NCBI RefSeq assembly: GCF_019139675.1
Contig: NZ_CP077077.1
Location: forward strand, 3,658,001 to 3,722,000
From: Pseudomonas maumuensis
GTDB taxonomy: Bacteria > Pseudomonadota > Gammaproteobacteria > Pseudomonadales > Pseudomonadaceae
Length of the DNA stretch: 64,000 nucleotides
Reading direction: 5' to 3'
A model generated the notes under the pieces. The model was given only the letters and a program-made list of their open reading frames with translations. It had not been told where the DNA came from and searched no databases. Shown piece by piece: positions 16,762-26,003 of this stretch. Made by a program: the position numbers and the translations under genes. The stretch's first letter is position 1; every line of letters begins with the position of its first letter.

Positions 16762-17838
16762 TCAATACTCGACGGGTGACGTGAGAAACGGGTAGCGGAA
16801 ATCCGCTGGCCGCCCTTCGGCACTGAAACGGTGGAAGTCGATACCGTGGCCATCCTGCTCCAGCAGCTTGAGCCAGCGCCGCGCCTTGGCCGGGTCGATC
16901 AGTTGCAGGGCCGGCGCGCTGTGCTCGCGCTGGCCGTCGCGGTCCACCGCCAGCCCTTGGGCATCGTCATGCAACATGACCATGGCCCAGCCGCCCAAGG
17001 TGAAATGCCCGCCCATGAGCACGCTCAAACGCCCGTCGATCCGCGCGCGCAGGGCCTCGGGCGAGCTGTTGACCGCACTGAACAGCGCATCGCGCCCCGG
17101 CACCTTGCCCAGCGCTTCGAAGGCCTGCATGGCGCCGAAGGCCATCTGGTCGTTGGCCGACCACACCAGGCGGGTGCCAGGGTAACGCTCAAGCAGCATC
17201 TGCGCCTGTTCGAAGGCACGCTCGCGGCTCCAGCCGCCATACACCACCTGGCGCAAACGCACCTGGGGAAACTCGGCCAGCGCCCGACGCATGCCCTGCA
17301 CGCGTAACTGCGAGGCCGGCGTGGTCTTGACCCCGGCAAAGGCCAGCAGGTCTACCGGCCCGGCATCGACAGGCAGTTGCGCAGCCAGCGCCTTGAGCAT
17401 CTGGTAACCGGCATCCTCGTCGTTGCTGACTAGCGTGCCGAGCACTTCGGGGTACTTGTCCGGCTGCGCCTGGACGCTACGCGCCTGGCTGTCGGTGAGC
17501 CCGTTGTTGACCAGGAACAGCTTGACCCCGGTCCCCCGCGACAGGCGGATGATCTCGGGGGCGACATACAGTTCGTTGACCAGCACCAGGTAGTCCGGGC
17601 GCTGCGCTCCTTGCAGCACCTCCCGGGCCTGGGTCAGCGCGAGGTCGGCGCGGCGCTCGCTGTACTGCACGCGCAACGTCATGCCCAGGTCGCTGGCGGC
17701 GGCCTGCATGAAGCGTGAATAGTCGACCCAGAACGTTTCGTTGGAGTAGCCCGGATTGAGGAACACCACCGACGCGGCCTGTGCGCTCGCTGCCAGTGGC
17801 AGGCTCAGGCACAGGCTCTGGCACAAGGCCTTGAGCAT
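16762..17838 (-). CDS. Orphan periplasmic sugar-type ABC substrate-binding protein
   Basis: The 358-residue protein has a signal peptide (MLKALCQSLCLSLPLAASAQA) and a type I periplasmic binding fold. Visible features are VVFLNPGYSNETFWVDYSRFMQAAASDLGM at the mature N-terminus, LVNNGLTDSQARS, MRRALAEFP and LVWSANDQMAFGAMQAFEALG, the usual second-domain signature. No permease or ATPase is nearby, so it may serve a distant transporter or act as a ligand sensor for a membrane receptor. It is divergent from cysI across 216 bp. Confidence 0.8.
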   Translation of the reverse strand: MLKALCQSLCLSLPLAASAQAASVVFLNPGYSNETFWVDYSRFMQAAASDLGMTLRVQYSERRADLALTQAREVLQGAQRPDYLVLVNELYVAPEIIRLSRGTGVKLFLVNNGLTDSQARSVQAQPDKYPEVLGTLVSNDEDAGYQMLKALAAQLPVDAGPVDLLAFAGVKTTPASQLRVQGMRRALAEFPQVRLRQVVYGGWSRERAFEQAQMLLERYPGTRLVWSANDQMAFGAMQAFEALGKVPGRDALFSAVNSSPEALRARIDGRLSVLMGGHFTLGGWAMVMLHDDAQGLAVDRDGQREHSAPALQLIDPAKARRWLKLLEQDGHGIDFHRFSAEGRPADFRYPFLTSPVEY

Positions 17839-18054
17839 GCTGTTACATCCCTGCGAAGCAAACCCCGGATTATAGCCCTGCGATGTACCGCTGCGGACAA
17901 ATGCCAGTCAGTCTCACTTAGTCCAAATGGTTCTTTTCATATGCAAAAACATCACTTTAGCGCATAAACCCACTCTGCTATCGTTCCCCCGCTCCGCCCC
18001 GGAGTGCGCGGCCGTGCGCGCGATTAGCTGCATGCAGCCTGAGACAGGACTTAT

Positions 18055-19707
18055 ATGTACGTATACGACGAGTACGATCAGCGGATCATCGAGGACCGCG
18101 TCAAGCAGTTCCGTGATCAGACCCGCCGCTACCTGGCCGGTGAGCTGAGCGAAGAAGAATTCCGCCCTCTGCGCCTGCAGAACGGCCTGTATATCCAACG
18201 TTTCGCGCCGATGTTGCGAGTCGCCGTGCCCTATGGCCAGCTGAACGCACGCCAGACCCGCATGCTGGCGAAGATCGCCCGCGACTACGACAAGGGCTAC
18301 GCGCACATCAGCACGCGCCAGAACGTGCAGTACAACTGGCCGGCGCTCGAAGACATCCCCGAGATCCTCGCCGAGCTGGCCACCGTGCAGATGCACGCGA
18401 TCCAGACCAGCGGCAACTGCCTGCGCAACGTCACCACCGACCAGTTCGCCGGTGTCGCCGCCGACGAGCTGGTCGACCCGCGCCCGTGGTGCGAGATCGT
18501 CCGCCAGTGGACCACCTTCCACCCGGAATTCGCCTACCTGCCGCGCAAGTTCAAGATTGCCGTCAACGGCTCGAGCGACGACCGCGCCGCCATCGAAGTA
18601 CACGACATCGGCCTGGAGCCGGTGCGCAACGCAGCCGGTGAACTGGGCTTCCGCGTGCTGGTCGGCGGCGGCCTGGGCCGTACCCCGGTGATCGGTTCGT
18701 TCATCAACGAGTTCCTGCCCTGGCAGGACCTGCTCAGCTACCTGGACGCCATCCTGCGCGTGTACAACCGTTACGGCCGCCGTGACAACAAGTACAAGGC
18801 GCGGATCAAGATCCTGGTCAAGGCCCTCACCCCGGAAGTGTTTGCCGAGAAGGTCGAGGCCGAGATGGCCCACCTGCGCGGCGGCAGCACCACCTTGACC
18901 GAAGCGGAAGTCGAGCGCGTGGCGCGCCATTTCATCGACCCCGACTACCTGGCCCTGGACAACGTCGACTACAGCGCGCAGGACCAGGAACATCCAGGCT
19001 TCGCCCGCTGGCGTTCGCGCAACACCCGCGCGCACAAGAAGCCGGGCTACGTCGCCGTGACCCTGTCGCTCAAGCCCACCGGCGTCGCCCCGGGCGATCT
19101 GACCGATAAGCAGCTCGACGCCGTCGCGGACTTCGCCGAGCGCTACAGCTTCGGCTACCTGCGCACCTCCCACGAGCAGAACATCATCCTCGCCGACGTC
19201 GAGCAGCGTCAGCTGCACGCGCTGTGGCTGGAGCTGCGCGAGCAAGGCTTCGCCACCCCGAACATCGGCCTGCTGACCGACATCATCTGCTGCCCGGGCG
19301 GTGACTTCTGCTCGCTGGCCAACGCCAAGTCGATCCCGATCGCCGAATCCATCCAGCGCCGCTTCGACGACCTGGACTATCTGTTCGACATCGGCGAACT
19401 CGACCTGAACATCTCCGGCTGCATGAACGCCTGCGGCCACCACCACGTCGGCCACATCGGCATCCTTGGCGTGGACAAGAAGGGCGAGGAGTTCTACCAG
19501 GTCTCGCTGGGCGGCAATGCCGCGCGCGACGCGAGCCTGGGCAAGATCCTCGGCCCCTCCTTCGCCCAGGACGCCATGGCTGACGTGATCGAGAAACTGA
19601 TCAGCGTGTATGTCGAGCAGCGCACCGAAGACGAGCGCTTCATCGACACCTACCAGCGGATCGGCATCGACCCCTTCAAGGAACGCGTCTATGCAGCGAA
19701 TCATTAA
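18055..19707 (+). CDS. cysI: Assimilatory sulfite (nitrite/sulfite) reductase haemoprotein
   Basis: The 550-residue protein has two ferredoxin-like half-domains and the siroheme/4Fe-4S cluster ligands: CCPGGDFC (about residues 423-430) and SGCMNACGHHH (about residues 458-468), the C-X5-C ... C-X3-C pattern. It reduces sulfite to sulfide with six electrons in cysteine biosynthesis. It overlaps the DUF934 gene by 17 bp, the usual pseudomonad pair. Pseudomonas CysI of this size is ferredoxin- or NADPH-linked through a separate donor; no CysJ is present here. Confidence 0.92.
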   Translation: MYVYDEYDQRIIEDRVKQFRDQTRRYLAGELSEEEFRPLRLQNGLYIQRFAPMLRVAVPYGQLNARQTRMLAKIARDYDKGYAHISTRQNVQYNWPALEDIPEILAELATVQMHAIQTSGNCLRNVTTDQFAGVAADELVDPRPWCEIVRQWTTFHPEFAYLPRKFKIAVNGSSDDRAAIEVHDIGLEPVRNAAGELGFRVLVGGGLGRTPVIGSFINEFLPWQDLLSYLDAILRVYNRYGRRDNKYKARIKILVKALTPEVFAEKVEAEMAHLRGGSTTLTEAEVERVARHFIDPDYLALDNVDYSAQDQEHPGFARWRSRNTRAHKKPGYVAVTLSLKPTGVAPGDLTDKQLDAVADFAERYSFGYLRTSHEQNIILADVEQRQLHALWLELREQGFATPNIGLLTDIICCPGGDFCSLANAKSIPIAESIQRRFDDLDYLFDIGELDLNISGCMNACGHHHVGHIGILGVDKKGEEFYQVSLGGNAARDASLGKILGPSFAQDAMADVIEKLISVYVEQRTEDERFIDTYQRIGIDPFKERVYAANH

Positions 19708-20185
19708 GAACAACCAGATCGTCGACGAAACCTGGCACCTGCTGCCCAAGGACGTCTCGATCGACGAGCTGACCAACTGCGACGACTACATCGTGCCGCT
19801 GCAGCTGTGGCGCGACCATCCGAGCCTGCTCAAGGCCCGCGACGGCGGCCTGGGCATCTGGCTGGACAGCGACGAGGAAGCCGAGGAAATCGGTGAGGAC
19901 GTCGAGCACTTCCAGGTCATCGCCCTGAACTTCCCGGCCTTCACCGACGGGCGTAACTACTCCAACGCGCGCCTGCTGCGTGACCGCTACAAGTTCAAGG
20001 GCGAGCTGCGCGCCATTGGCGATGTGCTGCGCGACCAGCTGTTCTACATGGCCCGCTGCGGTTTCGACGCCTTCGCCATCCGTGCCGACAAAGACCCGGA
20101 AGACGCGCTGCAGAGCCTGAAGGACTTCTCGGTGACCTACCAGGGTGCCACCGACGAGCCGCTGCCGCTGTTCCGCCGCCGCTGA
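19691..20185 (+). CDS. DUF934 protein (sulfite reductase partner)
   Basis: The 164-residue protein starts at the ATG at 19691 inside the 3' end of cysI (17-bp overlap, different frame). DUF934 features seen: a basic start (MQRIIKNNQIVDETWHLL), DDYIVPLQLWRDH, ALNFPAFTDGRNYSNARLLRDRYKFKGELRAIGDVLRDQLFYMARCGFDAF, then DALQSLKDFSVTYQ. The family always accompanies CysI in pseudomonads and is thought to assist sulfite reduction. The biochemical role is not settled. Confidence 0.9.
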   Translation: MQRIIKNNQIVDETWHLLPKDVSIDELTNCDDYIVPLQLWRDHPSLLKARDGGLGIWLDSDEEAEEIGEDVEHFQVIALNFPAFTDGRNYSNARLLRDRYKFKGELRAIGDVLRDQLFYMARCGFDAFAIRADKDPEDALQSLKDFSVTYQGATDEPLPLFRRR

Positions 20186-20202
20186 TCGTCGCCCCGCCCT
20201 TA

Positions 20203-20234
20203 CGAAACAACCCGCCATTCGGCGGGTTGTTTCG
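20203..20234. terminator. Rho-independent terminator after cysI-DUF934
   Basis: CGAAACAACCCGCC - ATTC - GGCGGGTTGTTTCG is a perfect 14-bp stem with a tetraloop. It lies between two convergent genes and has A/T-rich ends, so it can act in both directions. Confidence 0.9.
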
Positions 20235-20247
20235 TTTCAGCAGCCCA

Positions 20248-21108
20248 TTAGCGCAGCGGAACGTAGATATCGGTCTGCCACTGCTCCAACGGTGTGTGCG
20301 GATAGATGCTCAGGTAATGGAAGAACAACGGGTGATCGCGCAGTTCCTCGCCACTGCCCGGCAACCAGTCGCGGTAGAGCGGGTAAATGGTCTCACCGAT
20401 GTGGTCCGGGGAGCCGACATGCCGTACCACCGCACAGCGCCCGGCTGGCAGGCTAGACTCCCGCACACCTTGGTCGTTCGGCGCCACGGCCTCATGGATT
20501 TCCCCGCAAACGGCAAAGCGGAAGTCTTCCGGCGCGGTCGTGTCCGGATTGTTGTAGGGGATGCCGAAGCTGCGGCTGCTGGCCACGGGCGATTGCCCGC
20601 TGCTCATGCGCCAGTCGATGAACCGGCGCACGGTTTCGCTGACCTGGCTCGGCGGCCCCCGATGTTCGAGCGCGGCAAGGCGCACGGCGGCGAAATCGAC
20701 GATTCGTACCTGCATGGTGATGCTCCTGGAAAAATGAGGAATGGCAAACACCGTATTCCATACCTGCCAGTCAGGCCGGCGGCGAAACGCGCTGGGCGCA
20801 TGCCCGAAGGCCCGCCTGAACGCCCTGCTGAATGCCTCGGGGCTTTCGAACCCCGCCGCCAGTGCCGCGTCCAGCACCGAGTGTTCGGGCTGGCCAAGCA
20901 ACCGATGCGCGGCACGGCGCAGGCGCATCAGTTGCACATAACGAGCAACCGGGACGCCCACATAGGCACTGAACTGACGGTGAAAATGAAACACCGAAAA
21001 ATGTGCCACGGCGCTCAAGGTTTCCACCGACAGGTCACCTTCGAGGTTGTCCTCGATATAGGCAAGCACGGTCTCGAACCGCTGCTGGTAAAGGGCATTG
21101 ACTGACAA
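20248..21108 (-). CDS. AraC-family regulator with GyrI-like effector domain
   Basis: The 286-residue protein has the two AraC helix-turn-helix motifs at the N-terminus (LSVETLSAVAHFSVFHFHRQFSAYVG and SVLDAALAAGFESPEAFSRAFRRAFGHAPSAFR, residues 26-107). Its C-terminal GyrI/SOUL-like ligand-binding domain runs from about 128 (ITMQVRIVDFAAVRLAALEHRGP) to the end. The layout is that of Rob, RobA and BltR-like multidrug-responsive regulators. Its target is unknown; the divergent neighbour is a putative aldo/keto reductase 260 bp away. Confidence 0.88.
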   Translation of the reverse strand: MSVNALYQQRFETVLAYIEDNLEGDLSVETLSAVAHFSVFHFHRQFSAYVGVPVARYVQLMRLRRAAHRLLGQPEHSVLDAALAAGFESPEAFSRAFRRAFGHAPSAFRRRPDWQVWNTVFAIPHFSRSITMQVRIVDFAAVRLAALEHRGPPSQVSETVRRFIDWRMSSGQSPVASSRSFGIPYNNPDTTAPEDFRFAVCGEIHEAVAPNDQGVRESSLPAGRCAVVRHVGSPDHIGETIYPLYRDWLPGSGEELRDHPLFFHYLSIYPHTPLEQWQTDIYVPLR

Positions 21109-21368
21109 CTCAGGTTGCTCCTGGAGATACGGCAGGCCACAGCTTCGTCGATCCAGCCATGGTCCCGCCTAGCCGCACTTGCTCAATCACAACATCCATC
21201 CTCCGGTAGCGCTATCACCGCCCGCCGACGCCGCATTATTGTCACGCCCCGATCACAACCCAACCCCGCATTCATGACTCCAGCTCAAAGGACCTTGGTT
21301 TGCCGAGGCCTTAATCAATCCCGTTGAACCGCGCACACTGCACGCATTCACTCGACAGGAGCAGATCC

Positions 21369-22172
21369 ATGAGCATTCCATCCTTTGGCCTGGGCACCTT
21401 CCGCCTCACCGGCCAGGCCGTCATCGACTCGGTCAAGTCGGCGCTGGAGCTGGGCTACCGCGCCATCGACACCGCGCAGATCTACAAGAACGAAGCCGAG
21501 GTCGGCCAGGCCATCGCCGAAAGCGGCGTGCCGCGCGACGAATTGTTCATCACCACCAAGATCTGGGTCGACAACTATGCCGCCGACAAGCTGATCCCCA
21601 GTCTGCGCGAAAGCCTGGCCAAGCTGCGCACCGAGCATGTCGACCTGCTGCTGATCCACTGGCCGGCGCCGGGCAACGGCGTCGAGCTGCACGAGTACAT
21701 GCAGGCCCTGGCCGAAGCCAAGCGCCTGGGCCTGACCCGCCAGATCGGTATCTCCAACTTCAACGTCGAGCTGACCCGCCAGGCCATCGCCGCGGTCGGC
21801 CAGGGCGAGATCGCCACCAACCAGATCGAGCTCAGCCCATATCTGCAAAACCGCAAGCTGGCTGCCTTCCTTGCCGAGCAAGGCATCACCACCACCTCCT
21901 ACATGACCTTGGCCTATGGCAAGGTTCTGAAGGATCCGCTGCTGGCGCAAATCGCCGCCAAGCACAAAGCCACCGTGGCCCAGGTGGCCTTGGCCTGGGC
22001 ATTGCAACTGGGCTATGCGGTGATCCCTTCATCGACCAAGCGCGAGAACCTGGCCAGCAACCTGCTCGCCCAGAGCCTGCGCCTGGACGCAGACGACATG
22101 GCCCGCATCGCCACCTTGGAACGCAATGGCCGCGAAGTCAGCCCGGATGGCCTGGCGCCGGTCTGGGACTGA
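21369..22172 (+). CDS. dkgB: Aldo/keto reductase, DkgB-like
   Basis: The 267-residue NADPH-dependent reductase has the (beta/alpha)8 AKR pattern: GLGTFRLTG at the N-terminus, [21 protein letters not shown] (catalytic Asp and Tyr), [10 protein letters not shown] (catalytic Lys), LLLIHWPAP (catalytic His) and [15 protein letters not shown] (cofactor loop). It matches 2,5-diketo-D-gluconate reductase B, but these enzymes have broad carbonyl specificity including methylglyoxal. The start MSIPSFG at 21369 follows AGGAGCAG. An MFS exporter follows 58 bp downstream. Confidence 0.88.
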   Translation: MSIPSFGLGTFRLTGQAVIDSVKSALELGYRAIDTAQIYKNEAEVGQAIAESGVPRDELFITTKIWVDNYAADKLIPSLRESLAKLRTEHVDLLLIHWPAPGNGVELHEYMQALAEAKRLGLTRQIGISNFNVELTRQAIAAVGQGEIATNQIELSPYLQNRKLAAFLAEQGITTTSYMTLAYGKVLKDPLLAQIAAKHKATVAQVALAWALQLGYAVIPSSTKRENLASNLLAQSLRLDADDMARIATLERNGREVSPDGLAPVWD

Positions 22173-22230
22173 GCTTCGCCGGGCATGGAAGCCCACCGCC
22201 CCGCTCTCAACCGCTTTTTCGGAGCTCCCA

Positions 22231-23412
22231 ATGAGCACGCTTTCCCCCAAACGAGTGCTGTTCGCCCTGGCCATTGGCGCCTTCGGCATCGGCACCACAG
22301 AGTTCACGCCCATGGGCCTGCTGCCGGTGATCGCCGACGGCGTTGGCGCCAGCATTCCCAGCGCCGGCATGCTGATCACCGCCTATGCCATCGGCGTGAT
22401 GGTCGGCGCGCCAATCATGACCTTGCTGTTCAGCCGCTTCGGCAAGCGCGCCGCACTGATGATGCTGATGGGCATATTCACCCTCGGCAACCTGCTCTCG
22501 GCCCTGTCGCCGGACTACTACACCCTGCTCCTCTCGCGTCTGATCACCAGCCTCAACCACGGCGCCTTCTTCGGCCTGGGCGCTGTGGTCGCCGCCAGCG
22601 TGGTGCCCCGAGACAAGCAGGCCAGCGCCGTGGCCACCATGTTCATGGGCCTGACCATCGCCAACATCGGCGGCGTGCCGGCCGCCACCTGGCTTGGGCA
22701 ACAGGTCGGCTGGCGCATGGCCTTCGCCGGCACCGCGGTGCTCGGCCTGTTGGCGATCGCGGCGCTGTGGTACGCCCTGCCCAAGGGCGAGCGCGGCAGT
22801 GTGCCCCATGTACGCAGGGAACTGGCGGTGATCGCCCGTCCCAACGTGCTGCTGGCAATGGCTACCACGGTGCTTGGCGCTGGTGCGATGTTCACCCTGT
22901 ACACCTATGTCGCCCCGGTGCTTGCCGAACTGACCGGCGCCTCCGACAGCTTCGTCACCCTGGGCCTGGTGCTGATTGGCGTCGGCTTTACCCTGGGCAA
23001 CAGCCTGGGCGGCAAGCTGGCCGACTGGTCGTTGGACGGCGCCGCGCGGATCTTCCTCGGCGTGCTGGCGGCGATCATGCTACTGATGCCACTGGTGCTG
23101 GGCAGCCATATCGGCGCCGCGCTGGCGTTGCTGGTGTGGGGCGTGTTCACCTTCGCCGTGGTGCCGCCGCTGCAGATGCGGGTGATGACCGCCGCCGCCG
23201 AGGCGCCGGGGCTGGCGTCCTCAATCAACGTGGGCGCGTTCAACCTGGGCAATGCCGTCGGTGCAGCCCTGGGTGGCGCGGTGATCAGCCTGGACCTGGG
23301 CTACGCGGCAGTGCCGATGGCCGGAGGCTTGCTGGCAGCAACCGGGTTACTGCTGGTGTGGCTGGGCGGGCGTGGCAAGGCCAGCGATGAGCCCTTGGGC
23401 AACCCAGCCTGA
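22231..23412 (+). CDS. MFS efflux transporter (AraJ/PbuE-like, DHA1)
   Basis: The 393-residue protein has 12 predicted membrane helices. Motif FALAIGAFGIGTTEFTPMGLLPVIA at helix 1 and GNLLSALSPDYYTLLLSRLITSLNHGAFFGLGAVVAAS (helices 3-4) define the DHA1 subgroup of arabinose, purine and drug exporters. It lies directly behind dkgB (58 bp) and ends in a strong terminator, so the two may be cotranscribed. The substrate is unknown. Confidence 0.85.
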   Translation: MSTLSPKRVLFALAIGAFGIGTTEFTPMGLLPVIADGVGASIPSAGMLITAYAIGVMVGAPIMTLLFSRFGKRAALMMLMGIFTLGNLLSALSPDYYTLLLSRLITSLNHGAFFGLGAVVAASVVPRDKQASAVATMFMGLTIANIGGVPAATWLGQQVGWRMAFAGTAVLGLLAIAALWYALPKGERGSVPHVRRELAVIARPNVLLAMATTVLGAGAMFTLYTYVAPVLAELTGASDSFVTLGLVLIGVGFTLGNSLGGKLADWSLDGAARIFLGVLAAIMLLMPLVLGSHIGAALALLVWGVFTFAVVPPLQMRVMTAAAEAPGLASSINVGAFNLGNAVGAALGGAVISLDLGYAAVPMAGGLLAATGLLLVWLGGRGKASDEPLGNPA

Positions 23413-23432
23413 CCCCGCCATAACCCCACTAC

Positions 23433-23470
23433 GAAAACGCCGCCATCCCCGAGGGAATGGCGGCGTTTTT
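23433..23470. terminator. Rho-independent terminator (MFS gene / ahpF)
   Basis: GAAAACGCCGCCATCCCC pairs with GGAATGGCGGCGTTTTT, a stem of about 15 bp with terminal A and T tracts that can stop transcription in both directions. Confidence 0.9.
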
Positions 23471-23489
23471 GCGTCGTAACCGCAGGCGG

Positions 23490-25052
23490 TCAGGCTGGTG
23501 CCGAGGTGCGGATCAGGTGATCGAAAGCGGCCAGCGAAGCCTTGGCGCCCTCGCCCACGGCGATGACGATCTGCTTGTACGGCACCGTGGTCACGTCACC
23601 CGCGGCGAACACACCGGGGATGCTGGTCTGGCCCTTGGCATCGACGATGATCTCGCCACGCGGCGACAGCTCGACCGTGCCCTTGAGCCAGTCGGTGTTA
23701 GGCAGCAGACCGATCTGTACGAAGATACCTTCCAGCGCCAGGTCATGCAGCGCCTCGGTGCTGCGGTCCTTGTAGCGCAGGCCGGTGACCTTCTCGCCAT
23801 CGCCGATCACTTCGGTGGTCAGCGCGCTGGTGATCACCTTGACGTTCGGCAGGCTGTGCAGCTTGCGCTGCAGCACGGCATCGGCGCGCAGCTGGCTGTC
23901 GAACTCGATCAGGGTCACCTGGGCGACAACGCCGGCCAGGTCGATGGCCGCTTCCACGCCCGAGTTGCCACCGCCGATCACCGCCACGCGCTTACCCTTG
24001 AACAGCGGGCCGTCGCAGTGCGGGCAGTAGGCCACGCCGCGGGCGCGGTATTGCTGCTCGCCCGGCACGTTCATTTCACGCCAGCGGGCACCGGTGGCCA
24101 GAATCACCGTCTTGGCCTTGAGTGAGGCGCCGCCGGCCAGGCGTACTTCGTGCAGGCCGCCGTCGGTGGACGGGATCAACGCTTCGCCGCGCTGCAGGTT
24201 CATGATGTCGACGTCGTACTGCTTGACGTGCTCTTCCAGGGCCGTGGCCAGCTTCGGCCCTTCGGTTTCCTGCACCGAGATGAAGTTCTCGATGGCCAGG
24301 GTGTCGAGCACCTGGCCGCCGAAACGCTCGGCCGCAACACCGGTGCGGATGCCTTTACGCGCGGCGTAGATGGCCGCCGCGGCACCGGCCGGGCCACCGC
24401 CGACCACCAGCACGTCGAAAGCGTCCTTGGCGTTGATCTTCTCGGCCTGGCGGGCGCCGGCATTGGTGTCGATCTTGCCGAGGATCTCCTCCAGGCCCAT
24501 GCGGCCCTGGCCGAACACTTCGCCGTTCAGGTAGATGCTCGGCACCGCCATGACCTTGCGGGCTTCGACTTCATCCTGGAACAGCGCGCCGTCGATGGCG
24601 ACGTGGCGCACATTGGGGTTGAGCACCGCCATCAGGTTCAGCGCCTGGACCACGTCCGGACAGTTCTGGCACGACAGCGAGAAGTAGGTCTCGAAGGTGA
24701 ACTCGCCTTCCAGCGCCTGGATCTGCTCGATCACTTCGGCACTGGCCTTGGAGGGGTGGCCACCGACTTGCAGCAGCGCCAGCACCAGGGAGGTGAATTC
24801 GTGGCCCATGGGGATGCCGGCGAAGCGCAGGCTGATATCAGCCCCTGGGCGATTGAGCGAGAACGAAGGACGACGGGCGTCGTTGCCGTCCGCGCTGAAG
24901 GTAATCAGGTTCGACAGGCCGGCGATCTCCACCAGCAGGTCGTGCAATTCGCGGGACTTCGCGCCGTCGTCGAGGGAGGCAACGATCTCGATCGGCTGGG
25001 TGACCCGCTCCAGGTAGGTTTTCAGTTGCGATTTAAGCGTGGCGTCCAACAT
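23490..25052 (-). CDS. ahpF: Alkyl hydroperoxide reductase subunit F
   Basis: This 520-residue NADH:disulfide reductase regenerates AhpC. The N-terminal tandem thioredoxin-fold domain carries the CQNC redox pair (about residues 129-132). The C-terminal two-thirds is thioredoxin-reductase-like, with [17 protein letters not shown] (FAD), a CPHC active site and [15 protein letters not shown] (NAD). The length matches E. coli AhpF (521). The start [10 protein letters not shown] at 25052 is the family start; a longer one at 25085 lies in the terminator. It follows ahpC by 125 bp with an intervening terminator. Confidence 0.97.
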   Translation of the reverse strand: MLDATLKSQLKTYLERVTQPIEIVASLDDGAKSRELHDLLVEIAGLSNLITFSADGNDARRPSFSLNRPGADISLRFAGIPMGHEFTSLVLALLQVGGHPSKASAEVIEQIQALEGEFTFETYFSLSCQNCPDVVQALNLMAVLNPNVRHVAIDGALFQDEVEARKVMAVPSIYLNGEVFGQGRMGLEEILGKIDTNAGARQAEKINAKDAFDVLVVGGGPAGAAAAIYAARKGIRTGVAAERFGGQVLDTLAIENFISVQETEGPKLATALEEHVKQYDVDIMNLQRGEALIPSTDGGLHEVRLAGGASLKAKTVILATGARWREMNVPGEQQYRARGVAYCPHCDGPLFKGKRVAVIGGGNSGVEAAIDLAGVVAQVTLIEFDSQLRADAVLQRKLHSLPNVKVITSALTTEVIGDGEKVTGLRYKDRSTEALHDLALEGIFVQIGLLPNTDWLKGTVELSPRGEIIVDAKGQTSIPGVFAAGDVTTVPYKQIVIAVGEGAKASLAAFDHLIRTSAPA

Positions 25053-25083
25053 ACGGGCGATTCCTTTTTCAAAACTCGGATAC

Positions 25084-25117
25084 AAAAACGCCCAGGCGAG
25101 GTCGCCCGGGCGTTTTT
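25084..25117 (-). terminator. Hairpin between ahpC and ahpF
   Basis: AAAAACGCCC ... CCGGGCGTTTTT forms a GC-rich stem flanked by A and T tracts, a complete Rho-independent terminator on the minus strand between ahpC and ahpF. It would let ahpC be expressed in excess of ahpF. Confidence 0.85.
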
Positions 25118-25177
25118 ACGGGGCGGTAACTGCTTCAGCTTTGGCGGCTGGCTACCGCCCGCGGGGTGTACATCGAC

Positions 25178-25741
25178 TTAGATCTTGCCGACCAGGTCCA
25201 GCGACGGTGCCAGGGTGGCTTCGCCTTCTTTCCACTTGGCCGGGCAGACTTCGCCTGGGTGGGCGGCAACGTACTGGGCAGCCTTCACTTTACGCAGCAG
25301 CTCGGCAGCATCGCGGCCTACACCACCGTCGTTCAGTTCGACGATCTTGATCTGGCCTTCCGGGTTGATCACGAAGGTGCCGCGATCGGCCAGGCCGGCT
25401 TCTTCGATCAGCACGTCGAAGTTGCGCGAAATGACGTGGGTCGGGTCACCGATCAGCGGGTACTTGATCTTGCCGATGGTGTCCGAGGTGTCGTGCCAGG
25501 CTTTGTGGGTGAAGTGGGTGTCGGTGGACACGCCGTAGATTTCCACGCCCAGCTTCTGGAACTCGGCATAGTTGTCGGCCAGGTCGCCCAGCTCGGTCGG
25601 GCAGACGAAGGTGAAGTCGGCTGGGTAGAAGAACACGACGGACCACTTGCCTTTCAGGTCGGCTTCGCTGACCTGGACGAACTCGCCGTTGTGGTAGGCG
25701 GTGGCGTTGAACGGTTTGACCTGGCTGTTGATGATAGGCAT
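25178..25741 (-). CDS. ahpC: Alkyl hydroperoxide reductase subunit C (2-Cys peroxiredoxin)
   Basis: The 187-residue peroxiredoxin has the peroxidatic Cys in [14 protein letters not shown] (Cys about 47) and the resolving Cys in [10 protein letters not shown] (about 166). It reduces hydrogen peroxide and organic hydroperoxides and is recycled by AhpF. The size equals E. coli AhpC (187). In pseudomonads it is under OxyR; I could not make out a convincing OxyR site in the upstream 260 bp. Confidence 0.98.
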   Translation of the reverse strand: MPIINSQVKPFNATAYHNGEFVQVSEADLKGKWSVVFFYPADFTFVCPTELGDLADNYAEFQKLGVEIYGVSTDTHFTHKAWHDTSDTIGKIKYPLIGDPTHVISRNFDVLIEEAGLADRGTFVINPEGQIKIVELNDGGVGRDAAELLRKVKAAQYVAAHPGEVCPAKWKEGEATLAPSLDLVGKI

Positions 25742-25924
25742 GAGAGACGCTCCTTCATGGATTGAATTTCAATGGGTTGAAATCAGTTGACGGAGAGAAT
25801 CCTAACCGCTGGTCCCGTTAAAGGCTCATTGGCAAAGCTCATGCTGGCGATTGGTTTTGGCTATAAGGCGGAATTATTAATAGAAGGGATTGGGCTGAGC
25901 AAAGGATTGCGCGGGGTCAAAAGC

Positions 25925-25989
25925 ATCGCGGGGCAAGCCCGCTCCCACGTCCGGTGATACCTGGCGTGGGAGCGGGCTTGCCCCGCGAT
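25925..25989. repeat. REP-type inverted repeat
   Basis: ATCGCGGGGCAAGCCCGCTC and its inverse GAGCGGGCTTGCCCCGCGAT flank a short variable centre. This is the commonest P. putida-group REP; the same sequence recurs at 56477 and 57646. Confidence 0.9.
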
Positions 25990-26003
25990 CGAGGAAGCGC
26001 GGA

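Noticed and set aside
17914..19776. 620-codon minus-strand open frame opposite cysI
   Set aside because: Antisense shadow created by GC-rich third positions; cysI on the plus strand carries the siroheme/iron-sulfur motifs.
25742..25924. OxyR binding site upstream of ahpC
   Set aside because: ATAG/CTAT half-sites are present near 25860-25885 but the spacing of the four half-sites does not fit well enough to report.
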